Shown here one piece after another: positions 15,530 through 23,921 of a DNA stretch of 64,000 bases. This DNA is from Natrinema sp046097095. Lineage in GTDB: Archaea > Halobacteriota > Halobacteria > Halobacteriales > Natrialbaceae. The DNA is taken from NCBI RefSeq assembly GCF_046097095.1, contig NZ_CP175698.1:2852001-2916000 (forward strand), read 5' to 3'. The stretch's first letter is position 1; the number at the start of each line of letters is the position of its first letter. The notes beneath the pieces were generated by a model. The model was not told the DNA's origin, did no database searches, and was given only the letters and a program-made list of their open reading frames with translations. The position numbers and the translations under genes are program-made.

Positions 15530-16375
15530 GTGAGCGTCTCGCTCCGATCCGCGCTCGAGGGCGTGACAGAGAACCGCTCGGTCGAACCCGATCGGACGAC
15601 GGCCGTCGTGACGGCGATGCTCGGTCTCGATGCGGTCTGGTGGCTACTGCTGTACGGTGGCCACGTCCCGATGCCGGGGATGCAATGGCTGATGCTGTCG
15701 GCGGAAATCCCGATGGCCGCACCCGGCGCGATGGAACGTGCGGTGTTCCACATCGGGACGCTCGAGGCAGTCGTCGGCTACACCGTCATGTGGGGCGTGA
15801 TGATGTGGGCGATGATGCAGCCGGCGATGACGCGGTTCGCTCGGGAGTATACCGCCGCGTATCGGGGATCGGCTCTCGGCGCGGCGCGAGCGCTGGTCGC
15901 CTTTCTGGGCGGGTACTACGTCGTCTGGCTGGGTTCGGCCTGTGTGCCACTCCTGGTAAATGCAGTCGTTCCGGGAGGCGTCTACGGACTTACTCGCGAG
16001 TACACACCCTTCGTTATCGGCGGCGTCCTCGTGCTCACCGGGATCTACCAGGTCTCGCGGTTCAAACGATCGCTCCTGCGGACGTGCTGTGCGTCCGTCG
16101 CTCCCCACGCGGACGGCGCGACCGGAGCAGTCCGGACGGGGTTGCATCACGGAGTGCAGTGCGTCCTCACCTGCTTTGGCGTCTTCTTCCTCGCGATGGT
16201 TTTCTTCGGCGAGATGAATCTCGTCTGGATGGTCGCGCTGACGGGCGTCGTCACGATCGAGCGACTCCCGAGTTGGGGTGAGGAACTGGCGGTCGGCACC
16301 GGCGTCGTCTCGCTCGTCGCGGGGCTTCTCGTGCTCCTGTTCCAACCGGCCCTCCCGATCGCGTTCGCGCTCTGA
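15530..16375 (+). CDS. DUF2182 family metal-binding-like integral membrane protein
   Basis: With a GTG start at 15530 the protein has 281 residues; the open frame extends further upstream but overlaps the HMA gene and lacks protein-like sequence there. It contains about seven hydrophobic helices. DUF2182 hallmarks are 'MWGVMMWAMMQPAM' and the loop 'CCASVAPHADGATGAVRTGLHHGVQCVLTC', with several Cys and His residues, plus 'PMPGMQWLM' in an early loop. The family is described as predicted metal-binding membrane proteins of unknown function. The Met-rich motifs and the upstream HMA chaperone suggest copper handling. It has no ATPase motifs, so it would not be a P-type pump. Confidence 0.86.
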   Translation: MSVSLRSALEGVTENRSVEPDRTTAVVTAMLGLDAVWWLLLYGGHVPMPGMQWLMLSAEIPMAAPGAMERAVFHIGTLEAVVGYTVMWGVMMWAMMQPAMTRFAREYTAAYRGSALGAARALVAFLGGYYVVWLGSACVPLLVNAVVPGGVYGLTREYTPFVIGGVLVLTGIYQVSRFKRSLLRTCCASVAPHADGATGAVRTGLHHGVQCVLTCFGVFFLAMVFFGEMNLVWMVALTGVVTIERLPSWGEELAVGTGVVSLVAGLLVLLFQPALPIAFAL

Positions 16376-16441
16376 GGCTGCCGTCCGACGGCACCCTCTC
16401 GACGGGGGCGTTTTCCGTGCGACGCACGTACGTAGACAGCG

Positions 16442-16906
16442 ATGAGCGAGCGAACGCGACTCACGACCGTCGAGTCAGTCCACGAAAGTCGGTCGTGGCT
16501 GTTCACCATCGAAGACGAGTACGGCGAGGAAGACGAGGTTATCCTCGTGCCCTGTGAGAACCATGTCGAGAACGGCTCGACAAGCAGTCAGCCGACGGCC
16601 GAGGACGGTGTCGAGGCGTGGATCAATCGCTGCACCCACGAGGCCCAGCGGCTCGATACGGGCCGCGGCGCGGCGATGCGCGACGGACAGCTCATCTGTC
16701 CCAAACACGGCTCGATGTTCGACACCTGTTCGGGCTACTGCGACAACGGCGAGGCGGCCGACACGACGCTTTCGTCCGTCGACGTGACCGTCGACGACGG
16801 CGTCGTCTACCTCACCGACGACGACGTGAGCTTCGCCCACGAGGGCGATATTGACAACGGAGACGATGACGACGGTCCCGCGTCGACCTCGCATATCGGG
16901 TTCTGA
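16442..16906 (+). CDS. Rieske [2Fe-2S] ferredoxin-like protein
   Basis: This is a 154-residue soluble protein with the Rieske cluster ligands C-T-H (Cys64, His66) and C-P-K-H-G (Cys86, His89). A third element, 'FDTCSGYC', follows at residues 93-100 and may shield the cluster. The N-terminal part is beta-rich and the tail is acidic and disordered. No membrane anchor is present, so it is a soluble electron carrier or an oxygenase-type ferredoxin. It stands alone between the DUF2182 gene and dph5, so its partner is not evident from context. Confidence 0.9.
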   Translation: MSERTRLTTVESVHESRSWLFTIEDEYGEEDEVILVPCENHVENGSTSSQPTAEDGVEAWINRCTHEAQRLDTGRGAAMRDGQLICPKHGSMFDTCSGYCDNGEAADTTLSSVDVTVDDGVVYLTDDDVSFAHEGDIDNGDDDDGPASTSHIGF

Positions 16907-16992
16907 CGCGTAGCCGACGCACCGCTAGAGCCGGCGACCCCGGAGCCACCCCATCTCGAAAGGGTATTCCCCGCGCTGGGACTACGCCCGCT

Positions 16993-17781
16993 ATGCTCAC
17001 TTTCATCGGTCTCGGCCTCTACGACGAGCAGTCGATCACCGTCGAGGGCCGCAACGCCCTGCGGGCGGCCGACCGGGTCTACGCCGAGTTCTACACCAGC
17101 CGACTGATTGGAACGACGGTCGCGGACCTCGAGTCCGCCCACGATATCGAGATCGAAGTTCGGGACCGCGCGGGCGTCGAGCAGCACCCCGAGGACATGC
17201 TCTCGGCGGCCGAAAGCGAGGACGTGGCCTTCCTGACCGCTGGCGACACGATGATCTCGACGACCCACGTCGACCTCCGATTGCGAGCCCACGACCGCGG
17301 GATCGAGACGCGGGTGATCCACGGCGTCACCGCCCAGACGGCCGCTAGTTCCCTGACCGGGCTCCAGAACTACCGCTTCGGGAAGGCGACGACGCTGCCG
17401 TTTCCCTACGCCCACGGGGCCGACGGCCTCCCCGCCAGCGTGACGGAGACGATCGACGCCAACCGCGAGGACGGCCTGCACACGGTCGTCTACCTCGACA
17501 TCAAGATCGGCCACGAACGCGCCGAGGAAGACGAGTACATGACCGCCGATGTCGGTGCCGACCTGCTTGCGGACGCGTACCCCGACCTCGTCGGCGTCGT
17601 CATCGCCCGCGCAGGGAGCCCCGACCCACTCCTCGCGGCCGGGACGATGACCGAGCTCGCAGAGCGGGACTTCGGTGAACCGCTCCATCTGCTCGTCGTC
17701 CCGGGCGAATGTCACCCTCTCGAGGCCGACGCGCTGGTCGAACTCGCTGATGCGGACGAAGCCGAACTCGAGACTGTCTGA
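16993..17781 (+). CDS. dph5: Diphthine synthase
   Basis: This is a 262-residue protein that begins 'MLTFIGLGLYDEQSITVEG', the GxGLxD start of Dph5/DphB, a class III (tetrapyrrole-methylase-fold) methyltransferase. Further family blocks are 'VYAEFYTS', 'VAFLTAGDTMISTTHVDLRLRA', 'VIHGVTAQTAA', 'TLPFPYA' and 'VVIARAGSPDP'. The enzyme methylates the modified histidine of elongation factor 2 with SAM in the diphthamide pathway. The length is typical. It is monocistronic in the window and converges on the GH3 gene, with 53 bases between stops. Confidence 0.96.
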   Translation: MLTFIGLGLYDEQSITVEGRNALRAADRVYAEFYTSRLIGTTVADLESAHDIEIEVRDRAGVEQHPEDMLSAAESEDVAFLTAGDTMISTTHVDLRLRAHDRGIETRVIHGVTAQTAASSLTGLQNYRFGKATTLPFPYAHGADGLPASVTETIDANREDGLHTVVYLDIKIGHERAEEDEYMTADVGADLLADAYPDLVGVVIARAGSPDPLLAAGTMTELAERDFGEPLHLLVVPGECHPLEADALVELADADEAELETV

Positions 17782-17834
17782 TCGACTGGCCGGCATTGCC
17801 TCCGTGACGGTCGAACGGCCTCGGCCGACTCGAG

Positions 17835-20087
17835 TCACTCCGTGACGGTGAACTCGGCCGAGCGGCCCCCGCTCAGCACTTCGAACCGTCCCGGTTCGAC
17901 GACGGTCGTTCCGTCCGGGTGCACGACACTCATGTCGGCTGGGTTGAGTGAAAACGTCGCTTGCGTTCGGTCACCGGGCTCGAGCGAAACGCGTTCGAAG
18001 CCGACCAGTTCTCGAACCGGCGTCACGCGGGAACTGACGACATCGCGGAGGTACAGTTGGACGACCTCCGTGCCGGCGCGGTCGCCGCGGTTTGTCACGG
18101 TCACCGACACCGCCAGGTCGTCCGCGGGGTCGTGACGCTCGGTCGAACAGGAGATCGCCTCGTACTCGAAATCGGTGTAGCTCAGACCGTGCCCGAACGC
18201 GAACAGCGGATCGTACGCAGGCGGGTGAGCGTCCTCGCCGAGCGGCCGCGGGGACGGATCGTGGTCGTGGACCGTCGGCAAATGCCCGACCGACTTCGGC
18301 ATGGAAATCGGAAGTCTGCCGGACGGGTTCGTCTCGCCGACGAGGACGTCAGCGATCGCTCGACCGCCCTCGTACCCCGGATAGAATCCCAGTACCACCG
18401 CGTCGGCGAGTCGCGCTTCGTCCGGAATCGCAACGGGCCGTCCGCCGACGACGACCAGCACGGTCGGCGTCCCCGTTTCGGCGACGCGCTCAAGCAGGCG
18501 CGTCTGTGCCGGCGGAAGCTCGAGCCGATTTCGCGTCGGGAACTCGCCGGTCGGTCCCGTCACGGCTGCCGGTCCGAACTCGTGGACGTACCAGTTCTCG
18601 CCGAGAACGACGACCGCCGCGTCCGCGGCCGACGCGGCAGCCGCCGCCGCGTCGAGGTCTGTCGTCGATCTGGTCGATGCGCCGGGCTCGAACGCGACCG
18701 TCGTCTCCGCGTCGGTCACCGTGTCGAGACCGCCACGGACTGTCGTTCCGTGATCCGTCGAGAGATCGGCGACGGTCCATCCGCCACAGAGGGCGTCGAG
18801 GGAATCGGCGTTCGGCCCCGTCACCAGGAGGTCGTCGATGCCGTCCTCGAGCGGTAACAGGCCGTCGTCGTTCTGGAGCAGTACGATCGACTCGCGTGCA
18901 CACGTCAGCGACAGCTCACGGTGGGCGTCTCGGCCCACGACCGCCCGGCCCTTGCTCGGATCGACGTAGGGATCGTCGAACAGTCCGAGCCGGAATTTAA
19001 GCTCGAGCACCCGACGAACGCTCTCGTCGAGCCGTCGCTCGGCAACCGCGTCCGCCTCGACCGAGTCGACCAATAGATCCGCGTACTCTCGACCGCCGAT
19101 CGAGGCCACGTCGAGCCCCGCTCGCGTCGCCTGATCGACCGCGTCCCGCAGCGACGACGCGGTCCCGTGTTGGCTGTGGAGGAAGGCGACGCCGTGCCAG
19201 TCTGAAAGGGTGAGTCCGTCGAAGCCGAGTTCCTCGCGGAGCAGCGCCGTGAGGAAGCGCCGTGAGCCGTGGATCGGCTCGCCGTCGACGGAGCTGTACG
19301 ACGGCATCACCGCGGCCGCACCGGCGTCGATCGCGCGCTCGAACGGCGGCACGAATACGCGGCGAAGCGTGCTCATCGAGACGTCGTTCGGCGCTGCGTC
19401 CTCGCCTCGCCGGGGGGCGCTGTAGGCCGGAAAGTGTTTGACGGTCGCCGCGACCGCCGTTTCGTCTGCGAGTCCGGCCCCGTCGGTGTCGCCTTGTAGT
19501 CCCTCGACCTCCGCCCTCGCCAGTTCGCCGACCAGGGAGGCGGCTTCGCCGTAGGTCTCGTAGGTCCGTCCCCATCGCGGTTCCCTCGCAACATCCGCGT
19601 TGGGCGAGTAGTTCACCGTCGCGCCGGTCGCGCGCATCTCGGTCGCCGTCACGCGGGCGGCCCGTCGAACCAAGTCCCGACTCCACGTCGCCGCCAAGCC
19701 GAGGTTATGGGGGAAGACGGTCGCCCCGGCCACGTTCGCGTGGCCGTGGACCGCGTCGACCGGAACGAGCAAGGGAATGCCGAGTCTAGTCTCCTCGCGT
19801 GCGATCCGCTGCAAGCGGTTCGCGATACGCGGGACGACGGCCGGGCTGTTGTGCGTAGAGAACCCCGTCGCAAACGGCGTGACCCAGCCGATCCCGCGTT
19901 CGCGAACGAGCGACTCGAGGTCCTTGAGCGTGTGGCTCCCATAGGGTTCGGCACGCGCGTCGGATGAGAAGACGCCGGTCAACTGCCCCGTCTTCTCCGC
20001 GAGCGTCATGCGTTCGAGGAGGTCAGTAACCCGCTCGTCGATGGACGCATCGCGGTCTTCGTACGTCGGAGTCCCCTCGTCGACCAT
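17835..20087 (-). CDS. Glycoside hydrolase family 3 (beta-glucosidase type, BglX-like)
   Basis: This is a 750-residue protein. The ATG at 20087 is preferred: a TATTAA element lies 27 bases upstream (leaderless spacing), and the longer open frame upstream is non-coding in character. Domain order is the GH3 TIM barrel ('ITERMTLAEKTGQL'-like start, 'PLLVPVDAVHGHANV', 'KHFPAYSAP'), with the nucleophile in 'LTLSDWHG' (Asp at about 296), an alpha/beta sandwich from about 380, and a C-terminal fibronectin-III-like domain ('GTEVVQLYLRD', 'LVGFERVSL'). There is no signal peptide, so it probably acts on imported or cytoplasmic oligosaccharides. A second GH3 gene lies 1.3 kb away on the other strand, followed by an MFS transporter. 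Confidence 0.94.
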   Translation of the reverse strand: MVDEGTPTYEDRDASIDERVTDLLERMTLAEKTGQLTGVFSSDARAEPYGSHTLKDLESLVRERGIGWVTPFATGFSTHNSPAVVPRIANRLQRIAREETRLGIPLLVPVDAVHGHANVAGATVFPHNLGLAATWSRDLVRRAARVTATEMRATGATVNYSPNADVAREPRWGRTYETYGEAASLVGELARAEVEGLQGDTDGAGLADETAVAATVKHFPAYSAPRRGEDAAPNDVSMSTLRRVFVPPFERAIDAGAAAVMPSYSSVDGEPIHGSRRFLTALLREELGFDGLTLSDWHGVAFLHSQHGTASSLRDAVDQATRAGLDVASIGGREYADLLVDSVEADAVAERRLDESVRRVLELKFRLGLFDDPYVDPSKGRAVVGRDAHRELSLTCARESIVLLQNDDGLLPLEDGIDDLLVTGPNADSLDALCGGWTVADLSTDHGTTVRGGLDTVTDAETTVAFEPGASTRSTTDLDAAAAAASAADAAVVVLGENWYVHEFGPAAVTGPTGEFPTRNRLELPPAQTRLLERVAETGTPTVLVVVGGRPVAIPDEARLADAVVLGFYPGYEGGRAIADVLVGETNPSGRLPISMPKSVGHLPTVHDHDPSPRPLGEDAHPPAYDPLFAFGHGLSYTDFEYEAISCSTERHDPADDLAVSVTVTNRGDRAGTEVVQLYLRDVVSSRVTPVRELVGFERVSLEPGDRTQATFSLNPADMSVVHPDGTTVVEPGRFEVLSGGRSAEFTVTE

Positions 20088-20825
20088 TCGAGAGCACGTT
20101 TGTGGGTGGTATATTAACAGTTGTTGGCACTGCGTGACGGGTGCAGACGCTACGAATGCGGTCAGTGCCGCTTCCGGCCGCCCGTCACTGCACCGGCGTC
20201 GATCGACGATCGCTGCGTTATGAGACGGTGCAATCGGAGGTCCGGCCAGACTCGAGGTCGCCGCCGGCCGCGGTACGACGGCCGATCGCGATCCGGCGTC
20301 GTTTCCGACGCCATGTTCAGAGCTGTTAGATACGATAACATATGTAGATTCGAATAGTAACGAAGAACTCCCAGTAATTAGACACCAAATGAATACTATC
20401 GTGAGAGCAGATTCGAGAGATGGGTTGGAGCGTTCAGTCCCATGTTGAAGGTTTAATTCCCAATCTATTGCCAGAATATATGGGTGGGGGAACAAGAACT
20501 GACTTTCGAAATTAATCGGTATCGTGGATATCTCGAGGAATATGCAGTCTCGAGAGATCAAATTCGGAATAAACACAAAATTAACATATGTATATAGATA
20601 TAAAACGGGATTAGAGATGATGGCGGATCGGTCGTCGGTCATTGTCGATCGGCGAAGCCGCGATGGTATTACTTTCAATACTCATGAACCGATCGGGACG
20701 CTGAATCGGCGAGCTGCGCGAATTCGTTTACGACCATATGAGTGTAATGTCGAGTGTGTATCGCGGTGCTGATCGTGACTGTGTCGCGGCGATCGGTCGC
20801 AGTGAACGTAGAGAATCGATCCTAC
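20088..20825. other. AT-rich intergenic region between GH3 gene and small ORF
   Basis: This stretch of 738 bases is much more AT-rich than its flanks from about 20,330 to 20,620, with several TATA-like runs. I see no credible gene; the open frames have no protein-like composition. The only assigned element is the leaderless-type promoter of the GH3 gene at 20110-20118. It may be the scar of a lost gene or mobile element, but no target duplication or terminal repeat is visible. Confidence 0.5.
20110..20118 (-). promoter_or_regulatory. TATA box of GH3 gene
   Basis: On the minus strand GTTAATATA is centred 27 bases upstream of the ATG at 20087. This matches the haloarchaeal spacing for transcripts that start at, or within a few bases of, the start codon, and it supports the chosen start. 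Confidence 0.55.
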
Positions 20826-21167
20826 TCACTCGAATTCGCACTCGGCGGCGCTGTAGGCGAGGATATCAGTGATGTCCTTACCTTCAATACTCTCGAGACT
20901 CTCGAGACCGAGGACGACCAATAACGGATAGAAGTCGCGCAGTTTCTGAAGATCGTAGTTCTCGGTGCGCATACACTCGTAGCTAGTCTCGCGAAAGGCC
21001 AGTTCGATCTCGTCGCGGAGCGCCTCGGGGAGATAGATCGTCAAGTTCTCCCACTCCTCTTTGACATTGGTGACGTCGACCGGTTCGTAGTCGTCGTCTT
21101 CCGTGTTCACCCAAAACTTCGCGTACTCCGCGTCGGTCGGTTCGGTGTCGGTATCGCCGTCGGTCAT
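20826..21167 (-). CDS. Hypothetical acidic protein
   Basis: The protein has 113 residues. The first 35 are very acidic ('TDGDTDTEPTDAEYAKFWVN'). The rest is helical: 'LTIYLPEALRDEIELAFRETSYE' resembles the middle of ribbon-helix-helix-like or plasmid-encoded haloarchaeal proteins. A last block 'LRDFYPLLVVLGLESLESIEGKDITDIL' completes it. I do not recognise the family. Composition and codon choice look haloarchaeal, so it is likely a real gene. It lies between the two GH3 genes and could be a regulator of them, but no helix-turn-helix is clear. Strand minus, divergent from the second GH3 gene. Confidence 0.7.
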   Translation of the reverse strand: MTDGDTDTEPTDAEYAKFWVNTEDDDYEPVDVTNVKEEWENLTIYLPEALRDEIELAFRETSYECMRTENYDLQKLRDFYPLLVVLGLESLESIEGKDITDILAYSAAECEFE

Positions 21168-21397
21168 GATCGCTCACCGCTTCGGTCGTCCGTTCGCTGT
21201 CCGCGACTCGAGCGAAACTGGTGTACTACTCGTCGTACCATCAATACGAAATTGGCGTGACGGCTCAAATAGGTTGTGTCCGCGGGGCTCGACGTGCGAA
21301 CGGTGATCGAACGGAAACGTTCTCCGGGAAGCGCAACATTATAAATTATGGATCGGATTCATACGTACTGTATGCATCACACGGAGGAGCGATAAAA

Positions 21398-23497
21398 ATG
21401 GAGTCAGACAGCAAATCACTCGTCGACGAACTCACGCTCGAGGAAACGATCGAACTCATCCACGGCTCGCTCGATCCGGATGGAAAAGCGACCGGCTACG
21501 TGCCCGGCAACGAGCGGGTCGGTATCCCACCGCTGACGATGGTCGACGGGCCACTCGGCGTGCGAGCACTGGGCGAGCAGGCGACCGCGTTCCCCTCGTC
21601 GATCGCGCTTGCGGCCTCGTGGAACCCGGACCTGGCTCGGCGGTTCGGCACCGCGCTCGGCCGGGAAGCGGCCGCGTACGGACAGGACGTCGTGCTCGGC
21701 CCGGGAGTTAACATCATTCGAACGCCCAACGGCGGTCGGAACTTCGAATACTACAGCGAGGACCCGCGGCTCACCGCCCGAATGGGGGTGGGGACTATCG
21801 AGGGAATTCAGTCCGCGGACGTCGCGGCGATGGTCAAACACTACGTCGCGAACAACCAGGAGACGAACCGCTACGAGGTGAGCGCCGAGGTGAGCGAGCG
21901 GACGCTGCGCGAGATCTACTTGCCGGCATTTCGCGCGGCGGTCGAGGAGGCCGACGTCCTGTCGGTGATGACCGCGTACAATCGCGTCAACGGCGTCCAC
22001 ATGAGCGATCACGAGCGACTCCTCTCAGACGTACTGAAAGGCGAGTGGGGATTCGACGGGCCGGTCGTCTCCGACTGGTGGGGGACCCGAAGCACCGTCG
22101 ACGCGGCGCTGGCCGGCCTCGACATCGAGATGCCGGGCGTCGAGCTCGAGGCGTACCTGCCTGACGAGGCCAGTGACATCGACGAAGGAGACGCGCCCGA
22201 CGACGAGGGCGGGGAACTACCGCCCGTCCCGGACGTGTCGGCTTACTTCGGCGAGCCGCTTCGAGAGGCAGTCGAGGCCGGCGAGGTCGACGAATCGATT
22301 CTCGACGAGAAGATCGAGCGCCTCCTGACGCTGCTGGAGTCGGTCGGACGCTTCGACGACGATGCGCGCGACGGTGAACTCGACACGCCAGAACATCGCC
22401 GCCTGGCCCGCGACATCGCGGTCGAGGGGACCGTTATGCTGACCAACGACGGTGCGTTACCCCTCGACGACTCCGACTCGATCGCGTTGATCGGTCCCAA
22501 CGCCGACGCCGCGAAACTGGGCGGCGGCGGCTCCTCGGAGGTGACGCCAGTCACCGAGACCAGTCCGCGTGAGGGACTGGCCGAGCGAGCGGCAGATCTC
22601 ACGTTCGAACGCGGCGTGCCCCCGATCGCCGAATCGTCGTTCTTCGACGACGGAGACGAGCAACGCGACGATAGCGCGGATGCGAGCATCGACGACGCAG
22701 TGGCGGCGGCCGAGGCCGCCGACTGCGCGGTGATCGTCGCTCAGGACGACGCGACGGAGTTCAAAGACCGCGACGATATTGAACTTCCCGGTGAGCAGAA
22801 CGACCTCGTCTCGGCCGTCGCCGACGCCGCCGAACGGACCGTCGTCGTCCTTCGGACCAGCGGTCCCGTCGAGATGCCGTGGCTCGAGGACGTCGACGCC
22901 GTCCTCGAGACCTGGTATCCGGGGCAGGCCGACGGCGAGGCGCTTGCGACCGTTCTGTTTGGCGACGCCGATCCGAGCGGTCGGCTCCCGGTCACGTTCG
23001 GCCGCGCCGCCGCGGACTATCCGACCGCTGACGAAGCGGCGTTTCCCGGCGTCGACGATGCGGTCCGATACGACGAGGGCGTCTTCGTCGGCTACCGCTA
23101 CTTCGACGACCGCGACGTCGAACCGCTGTTCCCGTTCGGCCACGGCCTGTCGTACACGACGTTCGAGTACGACGACGTGACCGTCAGCGAGACCACTGAC
23201 GGGTTCGAGGTCGCAGTCGATCTCCGCAACGTCGGGGACCGGACGGGGACGGAGGTCGTTCAGGTGTACGCGCGCCGGTCGGCCGCGCCGGTCGCCTGCC
23301 CCGACCGCGAACTCGTCGGCTTCGAAACGGTGTCGCTCGAGGCCGGCGCGGAGACGACAGTGACAATCTCGCTCGAGCGCGACGACTTCGCATACTACGA
23401 CGAGAGCGACGGCTGGACGGTCGCAGAGGGAACGAACACCGTTCTCGTCGGCCGTTCCTCACGAGACGTGCGGGCGACGTTCGACGTGGACGTATAG
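21398..23497 (+). CDS. Glycoside hydrolase family 3, second paralogue
   Basis: This is a 699-residue protein. The ATG at 21398 follows a strong Shine-Dalgarno run (GGAGGAG) seven bases upstream, unusual in a genome with many leaderless genes, and decides the start. The GH3 barrel includes 'MVDGPLGVR', 'GPGVNIIRTPNGGRNFEYYSEDP', 'MVKHYVANNQE' and the nucleophile in 'VVSDWWGT' (Asp at about 226). An acidic insert at about 250-285 and an alpha/beta sandwich follow ('VMLTNDGALPLDD', 'SGPVEMPWLEDVDAVLETWYPGQ'). It ends with a fibronectin-III-like domain ('GTEVVQVYARR'). It groups with bacterial beta-glucosidase or rhamnoside/xyloside GH3 enzymes by these motifs, and only distantly with the other GH3 here. 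No signal peptide. Confidence 0.94.
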   Translation: MESDSKSLVDELTLEETIELIHGSLDPDGKATGYVPGNERVGIPPLTMVDGPLGVRALGEQATAFPSSIALAASWNPDLARRFGTALGREAAAYGQDVVLGPGVNIIRTPNGGRNFEYYSEDPRLTARMGVGTIEGIQSADVAAMVKHYVANNQETNRYEVSAEVSERTLREIYLPAFRAAVEEADVLSVMTAYNRVNGVHMSDHERLLSDVLKGEWGFDGPVVSDWWGTRSTVDAALAGLDIEMPGVELEAYLPDEASDIDEGDAPDDEGGELPPVPDVSAYFGEPLREAVEAGEVDESILDEKIERLLTLLESVGRFDDDARDGELDTPEHRRLARDIAVEGTVMLTNDGALPLDDSDSIALIGPNADAAKLGGGGSSEVTPVTETSPREGLAERAADLTFERGVPPIAESSFFDDGDEQRDDSADASIDDAVAAAEAADCAVIVAQDDATEFKDRDDIELPGEQNDLVSAVADAAERTVVVLRTSGPVEMPWLEDVDAVLETWYPGQADGEALATVLFGDADPSGRLPVTFGRAAADYPTADEAAFPGVDDAVRYDEGVFVGYRYFDDRDVEPLFPFGHGLSYTTFEYDDVTVSETTDGFEVAVDLRNVGDRTGTEVVQVYARRSAAPVACPDRELVGFETVSLEAGAETTVTISLERDDFAYYDESDGWTVAEGTNTVLVGRSSRDVRATFDVDV

Positions 23498-23777
23498 CCG
23501 AGACCGCCGACGATGTCGGCGCGCCGTTCGCGCCACTCTCGCGGGGCACGTTTGTGAGCGAGCGTCCCCTTTTGCGGTCGAGCCGAGTGAGTCAGTCCGT
23601 GCCGCTGTACACGACCGCCTCGCAGTCAGTGACCGCGACGAGGCGTGCATCGATCGATGCCGCGTATGACGGTGATTCGATCCGGATTCTCTCCTGAATC
23701 GTAATGCTTTACTATAGTTAATGTAAATTGTTTTTCCACACGCTGAGACAGAGTACCAGACACAAGGAGAAACAATT
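23498..23777. other. Intergenic region upstream of coupled small ORF and MFS gene
   Basis: No intact gene. Around 23,700-23,745 the sequence is AT-rich (ACTATAGTTAATGTAAATTG) and is the probable promoter for the small ORF and the MFS gene. A frame in the first 190 bases downstream of the GH3 stop has no start and no recognisable motif. Confidence 0.45.
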
Positions 23778-23921
23778 ATGGTAGATAAAATTACTGCTGT
23801 GAAGACTCTTGGATCGAATAGCTGTGCGATAATGCGACCAGTTCAATGTCGGAACGGCTCGGCTCGATCTGCCGAGCGACCGGTTGACCGAACGATGACC
23901 GACGGAGTGGTGCGACCATGA
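23778..23921 (+). CDS. Small ORF translationally coupled to MFS gene (possible enolase-family remnant)
   Basis: This is a 47-codon frame with a good Shine-Dalgarno sequence (AGGAG, eight bases before the ATG), and its TGA overlaps the MFS ATG as ATGA. The N-terminus 'KITAVKTLGSN' and the following 'MRPVQCRNGSARS' resemble the first strands of mandelate racemase/muconate-lactonising enzymes of the enolase superfamily, but the rest of such a protein is missing. The product is basic, unlike its neighbours. It may be the front of a decayed dehydratase gene that now acts as a leader ORF for the transporter. Translation is plausible; function is not claimed. Confidence 0.4.
   Translation: MVDKITAVKTLGSNSCAIMRPVQCRNGSARSAERPVDRTMTDGVVRP

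Noticed and set aside
20524..20772. 82-codon plus-strand ORF in the AT-rich gap after the GH3 gene
   Set aside because: Basic, Arg/Cys-rich composition with no motif and no ribosome-binding site; unlike the acidic proteins around it. Treated as chance.
21360..21374. CATAC-N5-GTATG palindrome upstream of the second GH3 gene
   Set aside because: Five-base arms only; it lies near the expected transcription start but nothing else supports an operator.
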